This document shows, one piece after another, positions 4,678 to 9,841 of a stretch of 9,841 nucleotides of DNA. Where the stretch lies: NCBI GenBank assembly GCA_004299495.1, contig SCPY01000255.1, forward strand, positions 1 to 9,841, in the 5' to 3' direction. Origin of the DNA: a bacterium. GTDB taxonomy: Bacteria > Omnitrophota > Gorgyraeia > Gygaellales > UBA12090. The position numbers and the translations under genes are program-made. The notes under the pieces are model-generated. The model was not told the DNA's origin. It searched no databases and worked only from the letters and a program-made list of their open reading frames with translations. Numbering within the stretch: the first letter of the stretch is position 1; each line of letters opens with the position of its first letter.

Positions 4678-6821
4678 CAGGCGGCCTCCCTATCCTCGAA
4701 ACTAATCCTTACCCTTGAGCCCTCTGCCAGGGGGGTGGTAAAACCGGCAGGCATATCATTTACCATTATCTTCATCCTTTTGCCCAGGGCTTCATTGGGA
4801 TTAAAGTCAATGTACCTGAATATCTCGGAGAGCAGGACCTGCTGCTCCTTTAAGATATAAACCTTGATCTCGGCGCCGTCAATTAAGAACTCATCAGGCG
4901 AAACCATCCGTCCGTTCATAAATATCTGCGCCGGCTCAATGAGCATGTCTATCTCTTTTCCGCTTACCGTGATATGCATTGTCCGGGTTCCCTCGGGAAT
5001 ATTTACCACGTCTTTTATCTTATAAAAAGTGGGTGCTTCCGCGGAAAAGGCCATAACGTCGTGAGGCTTAAGCTCAGCGTTTAATCCCGCGGGATTTCCG
5101 TTGAGGGTAAGCGTAAAGTTGCGTTGGGTGAGCATCCGGGGGTTGCCGTTGATATTAACCAGGATTTGCCTTTCGGACAGATTTTCCACATCCAGCCCTT
5201 TATGCCTTAAGGCGTCTTTTACGGTTAAAGGTAAAATCCGGATATCCGCCCGGTCGGTAACCGGTGTCTCCAAATCCGCCTCTTTGCCGTTCATCAGAAG
5301 CGGAGGGAAAACCTCCGCCGTTTCCCGGTTAAAGCTTATCGCGCAAGCCTTGGCCGCAAGCAAATCCTTAATCCGGCAAAAGGCGTCTTTGCCCGGAGAA
5401 GCCTCTTCAAACGCAAGGATATCACCGTCTTTTATTATTTGCGCTAAAGAGGATACGGGCTCGCCGTTAAGCGTTACCCGGGCGGGCTCTCCGAGTGAGC
5501 CCTTGATAATTTTTAATTCGCCGTTTACCGTGCAGGTGATGGCCATGCCCGGCTTGGGGTAGAGGCGTTTGTGATGTATGGCTCCTGAAAAGGTAAGGGC
5601 GCTGATGATATCCTTTTTCTGGTGAAAATCAAGCATCCTGAATTTCTTAAGGTTTACCTCAATCTCAATGAAGCGCAGGCCCCAGGAATTTGCCGTCATC
5701 AGCGCGATGCCGATAGGGGTGATGCTCTCCGGGCCGTATAATTTTCCGGAGGAGTCCTTTATATTCTTTATCGCCGAGGGAAGGCGCAGGCCCGCCTTTT
5801 CCTGCCCCAGCTTAAGTGCCAGCGCCAGTTCGCGGATTAAATTTACGGTTTGAGCCCCTCCGCCTACCGCTACCACCGCCTGGGGAGGCGCGCCGTTAAG
5901 GGTTGACACTTTTTGCGCCACGGATTCTGCCAGTTTTTTTACGCGCTCTGACAGCAATTCAATTAACTTTTCAGCCTCAATCGTATGCGGCCTGCCCCAG
6001 ATATCTTTATATTCAATCGCGCCTGTTTTATCAAGCGACCGTTTAATCGTTTCCGCGGCGGAAAAGTCTGTCAGTAAAAGCTCTGAAACGCGTTCGGTAA
6101 TCTCGTCGCCGGCCTCGTTTACCATGCCATAGGCAAAGATATGCCCCTCTTTGGTGAGCGCCAGGTCCGAGGTGCCGGCGCCGATATCCAGAAGGGCGAT
6201 GTTAAGGTTGCGGATTTCAGGCGGGATGATGGCGTTAAACGCCGCGATCGGCTCCAGGGTTATATTGGTGGCTTCAAGTCCCACTTTCTTTAGGACCGCG
6301 AACATGCTCTCCAGTACTATCCGCGGCAGGAAGGTAACGATAAGCTCGCAGGCAATCGCCTTCCCGCGGTGGCCGGTAAGGCAGCTGATGCGCTGGTTAT
6401 CTAATTCATAATAGACAGGGCTGTAACCGGCGCAGTAAAACCTGGAGATATCCTGCTGGTTATCGGAAAGTATCGCCTCAACCGCCTGTAATTCCAGGCC
6501 TCTTACTATGGCGGGTGTTATCTCCTGCTCAAATTCAAATTCTTTATCGGCTTTGCTTTTAAAGGTTAAGAGATTTCTTCCCGCGACCGCGACCCCCACG
6601 GCCGTCAGTTTCCTGTTGCCCCTTATTTCCAGGTTTTCTTTTATTTTTCTGACGGTCCTGGAGACTTCCTCAATGCTATGGATTTGGCCGTCAAGCATGG
6701 CGCGGCTGGTGTGCTCAATGACTTCCGCGTCCAGGATTTCTAGGTATTCTTCGTGGCGACGGGCAATGATGCCCATGACCTTGCGCGTGCCGATATCCAG
6801 GGCGAATATTTCCTCGCTCAT
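4677..6821 (-). CDS. FtsA/PilM-like actin-fold ATPase with C-terminal tandem beta repeats
   Basis: Encodes 714 residues, far longer than FtsA (about 420) or PilM (about 350). Residues 1 to about 380 form an FtsA-type actin fold: phosphate-1 loop FALDIGTRKV (6-15), an SHS2-like inserted region (about 100-165), phosphate-2 loop ALLDIGAGTSDLAL (209-222), EAGDEIT (236-242) and adenosine motif VAVGGGAQ (317-324). Residues about 429-708 hold a repeated unit of about 62 residues, each with two NG-type turns (N433/N452, N498/N511, N558/N574, G621/N636, N688) and a following dGDxixF strand, probably small beta-grasp-like modules. No transmembrane segment is seen. The ATG overlaps the cheC stop (ATGA), and its own stop overlaps comFB, so this is a coupled trio. 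FtsA-like proteins of similar length are known in Clostridia without a settled role. Function here is unknown; it may be a polar or pilus-linked scaffold. Confidence 0.85.
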   Translation of the reverse strand: MSEEIFALDIGTRKVMGIIARRHEEYLEILDAEVIEHTSRAMLDGQIHSIEEVSRTVRKIKENLEIRGNRKLTAVGVAVAGRNLLTFKSKADKEFEFEQEITPAIVRGLELQAVEAILSDNQQDISRFYCAGYSPVYYELDNQRISCLTGHRGKAIACELIVTFLPRIVLESMFAVLKKVGLEATNITLEPIAAFNAIIPPEIRNLNIALLDIGAGTSDLALTKEGHIFAYGMVNEAGDEITERVSELLLTDFSAAETIKRSLDKTGAIEYKDIWGRPHTIEAEKLIELLSERVKKLAESVAQKVSTLNGAPPQAVVAVGGGAQTVNLIRELALALKLGQEKAGLRLPSAIKNIKDSSGKLYGPESITPIGIALMTANSWGLRFIEIEVNLKKFRMLDFHQKKDIISALTFSGAIHHKRLYPKPGMAITCTVNGELKIIKGSLGEPARVTLNGEPVSSLAQIIKDGDILAFEEASPGKDAFCRIKDLLAAKACAISFNRETAEVFPPLLMNGKEADLETPVTDRADIRILPLTVKDALRHKGLDVENLSERQILVNINGNPRMLTQRNFTLTLNGNPAGLNAELKPHDVMAFSAEAPTFYKIKDVVNIPEGTRTMHITVSGKEIDMLIEPAQIFMNGRMVSPDEFLIDGAEIKVYILKEQQVLLSEIFRYIDFNPNEALGKRMKIMVNDMPAGFTTPLAEGSRVRISFEDREAA

Positions 6822-7462
6822 AATCCCACTATCTCCAGGGCTTTCTTTACGCTATCCCCGTCTAACAACAGGGAGACGAAAAAACGTATCCCTAATTGGT
6901 CAATGGTTACGTTATTCTCAATAGATATCGCGCACTCAAGGTTGTCCGCGGCAAGCTTCTTAAGCAAATCGTTCTTTATTTCGTCCGTTTCCGTGTTCCC
7001 GGCGCCCTCAATCATTACCTCGGGAATGGCCGGGTTAAGGGCTTGGGGAAGGCTGAATAGCCCGGTAAGGGCGTTCAGGTAAGCGCAGGAGAAAACATAG
7101 GAGCTTTCCGAGAGGGCGGAAAGCTTTATCTGCGTAAGCTGTCCTTCTCCGTTTGAGCCGGGTTCATCGCGCAATAAGGCGTTGCCCATTAGCTTGCTAT
7201 CCTTCGGAGTGAAAAGCGTCAGCACGCCGCCCTTAAAGGCTCCCGTAATCTTAGAGTAGTGCGCTACACCTACCCGGACTCCGTTAAGGAAGGCGCCACT
7301 GCCCGGATTTTCCGTAAGGCGCAAAAACTGCGTCCTGGGGATATCTATCATTACGGTTTTGTCTAAGAACTCGCCCAACGCGCCCGCGGCGTTGCCCGCG
7401 CCTACATTGCCGATTTCCCGAAGAGCGTCGAGCTGAACAGCAGTTAAATTTAATGCTTGCAT
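6818..7462 (-). CDS. cheC: CheC-like CheY-P phosphatase with a degenerate second site
   Basis: Encodes 214 residues with CheC pseudo-symmetry. The first phosphatase motif is intact: D12, E16, N19 and P42 in LDALREIGNVGAGNAAGAL. The second retains S115 and E119, but the Asn is Tyr122 (SALSESSYVFSCAYLNAL), and the proline spacing is off by one (P144). This is the mirror image of the cheC at 785-1399, which keeps only its second site. The middle contains VGVAHYSKITGAFKGGVLTLFTP, the usual central strands. It begins 3 nt after the cheA stop without a clear ribosome binding site, so coupling to cheA translation is likely. Its stop overlaps the ATG of the actin-like gene by 4 nt. Because it is locked to cheA on one side and to the actin-like protein on the other, it may act on a signalling branch involving that protein. 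Confidence 0.9.
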   Translation of the reverse strand: MQALNLTAVQLDALREIGNVGAGNAAGALGEFLDKTVMIDIPRTQFLRLTENPGSGAFLNGVRVGVAHYSKITGAFKGGVLTLFTPKDSKLMGNALLRDEPGSNGEGQLTQIKLSALSESSYVFSCAYLNALTGLFSLPQALNPAIPEVMIEGAGNTETDEIKNDLLKKLAADNLECAISIENNVTIDQLGIRFFVSLLLDGDSVKKALEIVGL

Positions 7463-7465
7463 CGC

Positions 7466-9421
7466 TTACCGAAGACTCATTACATCCAAAATTAGCGCCA
7501 CCTTACCGTCGCCGAGAATAGTGGCCCCGGCAATGCCTTTGGTCCTTTTCACAAAGGAAGGCAGGGGCTTAACCACGATATCCTGCTCGCCTACTATTTT
7601 GCTTACCACCAGCCCCAGGGCCTTTTTGCGGTATTCAATAATGATAAGCGGAATCTTTTTTCCGTTTTCTTCCTGTTCGTACGGGTCGTCCGGTATGTCT
7701 AACTCCTTATCCATCCTTAAGATGGGTATTACTTCATCCCGTACATTGACTACCTGAAAATTATGCACCAGTTTTATATCTTGCGGCTTTACCTTAATGG
7801 TTTCCCGGATGTTCATTAAGGGTATCAGGAGTATTTCCTGATGCACTTTAACCAGCATTGCCTTGATGATAGCAAGGGTCAAAGGCAATGTCAAGATAAA
7901 ACGGGTTCCCTCCTCCGGCTTGGTCTCAAACTCAAGCCGCCCTCCCAGGGATTCAATCTTTATCTTTACCACGTCAAGGCCTACCCCTCTTCCCGAGACA
8001 TCGGTTACCTTTTTGGCGGTGGAAAACCCCGGCATCGCGATGAGCTCCAGCGTCTTTCTTTCGTCGAGGTTGGCGGCTTCCGCCTCGGTGAGCAGCTTCT
8101 TTTCTACAGCCACGGCGCGCACCCTGGCTATATCAATGCCTTTTCCGTCATCGGCAACCTCAATGTATATCTGGCCTTTTTGCCGGGAAACCAAGATTGA
8201 GATTTTGCCTTTGGGATTTTTACCTTTGGCCTTTCTTTCCTGCGGCTCCTCAATGCCATGGTCAACAGAGTTTCTTAAGAGATGAATCAGGGGGTCGCTT
8301 ATCTCATCCAGGACGATACGGTCTAATTCTATCTCGCCTCCGGAAATATCCAACGCCACATCTTTATTCAGCTTATGGGAAAGATCCCTCACCAGCCGGC
8401 TAAAGGCATCCAGGATATAGCTTGCCGGCAGGAGCCGGGTATGCATTATTTCATCCTGAAGCGTAGAGGTTAGGCGGTCCAGGGTAATGCTTATTTCCTC
8501 AAGCCCGTATGTATTATGGGTTTCTACCATCTGCATCAGTTGAATCTTGGCAATGGTAAGCTCTCCAATGAGATTCATAATCCGGTCTAATCTCTGCACC
8601 GGAATGCGCATGCTCTGAATCTTTTTAACATAGGCAGGCTCGGGGCCGGCAGCGGCAGAGGCAGTGCTTTGAGCCGCCGGGGATTTGTCCTCGGCCAAAC
8701 TGATAGCTATGTCTTCCACCTCGGAGATGTTTAAGAGGTCCTGGTGAATTTCCTCCTGCCTTTCTTTGCTGGCCAGGATAATGGTAAAAAAATTATCAAA
8801 GCGGGCCGCGCTCAGGTCTTCCAGCGAAGGCACGGCCTGAAGGATTTCCCCCATTTTCTTCAGGTGGGTAACAATCAGGAAGGCGCGCGCCTCCTTCATC
8901 GGGCAGTTCTTAGCGATGGTGATTTTTATTCTGAAGATGCTGTGCCCTTTTTTGCGCGCCTCAAGCCATCCGGAGGTATCGTCTTGGCTTAAGGAGCTTC
9001 CCTGCGCTGATGTATGGCCCGGCTGCGTATTAACCGAAGCGGGCTCCGGGATGAGGAATTTTTTCAGGTTTAAGATGCAGGCGCTAAAGTCTATATTTGA
9101 ATCCTGGTTCAGGCGCACATCCTGGATTGACTGCTCCAGGATGTCAATGCAGGAAAAAAGCGCGTCCACGATTTCCGAGGTAACCGGCATTTTCTGGCCG
9201 CGCAGCTCATCCAGCAGATCTTCCATTTGGTGGGTGAGCGCGGCAATCTTATCGTAGCCCATGGTGGCGGACATCCCCTTAAGGGTATGGGCGCAGCGGA
9301 AGATTTCATTTAATGATTTCAGGTCGGCAGGATTGCTTTCCAGCTTTACCAGGCAGGAGCTGATATTCTTCAGATACTCCTGGGATTCGCTTAAGAATAT
9401 CTCTCTGTAGCTGTCTTGCAT
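7466..9421 (-). CDS. cheA: CheA chemotaxis histidine kinase
   Basis: Encodes 651 residues with the full P1-P5 layout. The P1 HPt domain (1 to about 105) carries phosphorylated H45 in RCAHTLKGMSATMGY. A CheY/CheB-docking P2-like domain spans about 160-245 (FRIKITIA, DNFFTIILASKE), flanked by Ala/Ser/Pro-rich linkers. P3 dimerisation helices lie at about 270-330 (IPVQRLDRIMNLIGELTIAK). The P4 ATPase (about 335-515) has N-box HLLRNSVDHGIE with N384, G1 DDGKGID (424-430), F-box PGFSTAK and G2 GRGVGLDVV (477-485). The P5 CheW-like domain fills 515-651. All catalytic parts look intact. CheA autophosphorylates in the receptor array and passes the phosphate to CheY and CheB. The ATG is 6 nt after the preceding cheC-like stop and lacks a clear ribosome binding site, so translation is probably coupled. 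Confidence 0.97.
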   Translation of the reverse strand: MQDSYREIFLSESQEYLKNISSCLVKLESNPADLKSLNEIFRCAHTLKGMSATMGYDKIAALTHQMEDLLDELRGQKMPVTSEIVDALFSCIDILEQSIQDVRLNQDSNIDFSACILNLKKFLIPEPASVNTQPGHTSAQGSSLSQDDTSGWLEARKKGHSIFRIKITIAKNCPMKEARAFLIVTHLKKMGEILQAVPSLEDLSAARFDNFFTIILASKERQEEIHQDLLNISEVEDIAISLAEDKSPAAQSTASAAAGPEPAYVKKIQSMRIPVQRLDRIMNLIGELTIAKIQLMQMVETHNTYGLEEISITLDRLTSTLQDEIMHTRLLPASYILDAFSRLVRDLSHKLNKDVALDISGGEIELDRIVLDEISDPLIHLLRNSVDHGIEEPQERKAKGKNPKGKISILVSRQKGQIYIEVADDGKGIDIARVRAVAVEKKLLTEAEAANLDERKTLELIAMPGFSTAKKVTDVSGRGVGLDVVKIKIESLGGRLEFETKPEEGTRFILTLPLTLAIIKAMLVKVHQEILLIPLMNIRETIKVKPQDIKLVHNFQVVNVRDEVIPILRMDKELDIPDDPYEQEENGKKIPLIIIEYRKKALGLVVSKIVGEQDIVVKPLPSFVKRTKGIAGATILGDGKVALILDVMSLR

Positions 9422-9427
9422 AATGCT

Positions 9428-9841
9428 TTAGGGGTTATTGATGGCCCTGAGCACAGCCTGCAGGCCTTCAGGGTTAGGAATAATAAAGAAATGGCCCCTT
9501 ATGGAAGTGGCCGGCTCGCGAAACTCGGATTCAATCAGGAGAGCGGATTGATACTTGCAGCTTAGCTCAATAAGCACATAATCCACAATCGCCCCCGCCA
9601 TATCCACGATTAATTCCGGGACCGTGGGGACCAGGCCCATGCCGATAAAGCTGGAAAGAGCGCCGAGGTAGGCGCTGGTAAGAATGACTCCGATTTCCTT
9701 AAGCGCGGAACGCTCCATATCCCCGATGACGCTGTTTTCCGACGGCGTCTTTCCGGTCATTAAGGAGGCAAGCGTAAGGGCGTCTTTTTGGGAGAAGATA
9801 AAAATAATGGTGCTGGGAGATTTACCCGGCACCATTATTTT
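9428..9841 (-). CDS. CheC-like protein, C-terminal part only
   Basis: The frame stays open to the right edge, so the start and the whole first half are missing. An ATG at 9835 lies within the gene and is not its start. The visible part aligns with the central and C-terminal CheC region: STIIFIFSQKDALTLASLMTG corresponds to the IFLLFSPEDA segment of the other copies. ERSALKEIGVILTSAYLGAL is the second motif, followed by PTVPELIVDMAGAIVDYVLIEL. In this motif the catalytic Asn is Val (codon at 9686-9688), with Ser, Glu and the x22-P spacing kept, so the second site should be inactive. Whether the first is intact cannot be seen. The product could be a phosphatase with one site or a binding-only relative. 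It precedes cheA by 6 nt and is the third CheC-like gene of the operon. Confidence 0.85.
   Translation of the reverse strand, partial: KIMVPGKSPSTIIFIFSQKDALTLASLMTGKTPSENSVIGDMERSALKEIGVILTSAYLGALSSFIGMGLVPTVPELIVDMAGAIVDYVLIELSCKYQSALLIESEFREPATSIRGHFFIIPNPEGLQAVLRAINNP
9801..9841. repeat. Perfect 13-bp inverted repeat at the right edge, inside the cheC-like gene
   Basis: AAAATAATGGTGC (9801-9813) is the exact reverse complement of 9829-9841. The spacer can pair further (GGG 9815-9817 with CCC 9825-9827), leaving a 7-nt loop. It lies in coding sequence and ends exactly at the window edge. The translation across it still aligns with CheC, which argues that the sequence is real. Confidence 0.7.

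Noticed and set aside
4677..6821. The actin-like gene as genuine cell-division FtsA
   Set aside because: It is nearly twice as long, has a repeat tail instead of the short membrane-targeting helix, and sits in a che operon with no ftsZ or mur genes.

Overview
The window is one chemotaxis gene cluster, all on the minus strand, followed by the start of a membrane pyrophosphatase gene. In transcription order (high to low coordinates) it reads: cheC-like (truncated by the right edge), cheA, cheC-like, a 714-residue FtsA/PilM-like actin-fold protein, a comFB-like gene, cheR, cheY, cheD, cheB, cheC-like, cheW, a rho-independent terminator, then hppA (5' end only). Most junctions are tight: a 4-nt overlap, a 1-nt overlap, or gaps of 3 to 14 nt. 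This points to one operon with heavy translational coupling. No gene is convincing on the plus strand.

The only sizeable gaps are comFB-cheR (78 nt), cheR-cheY (about 180 nt) and cheW-hppA (about 90 nt). Each holds structure. The first has a 6-bp motif repeated three times at 21-22 bp spacing plus a weak hairpin. The second has two back-to-back palindromes sharing one loop motif. The third has a terminator directly in front of the hppA ribosome binding site.

The set CheA/CheW/CheY/CheB/CheR/CheC/CheD is the CheC-CheD type of chemotaxis system known from Bacillus and Thermotoga, not the CheZ type of enterics. CheA phosphorylates CheY and CheB. CheR and CheB set receptor methylation, and CheD deamidates receptors and partners CheC. 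The CheC proteins would dephosphorylate CheY-P. Three CheC-like genes sit in one operon and their active-site motifs are degenerate in a complementary way. No receptor (MCP) or flagellar gene is visible. The inserted block cheC / FtsA-PilM-like / comFB is the least conventional part. It could tie the pathway to a polar or pilus-type machine and to cyclic-dinucleotide signalling, but that is inference.

Organism: a bacterium of roughly balanced base composition. Tight operons, hppA, the CheC/CheD set and dispersed-looking palindromes would suit an uncultured Omnitrophota-like or Elusimicrobia-like lineage, or a deep Clostridia/Thermotogae-like one. The sequence alone does not settle this.
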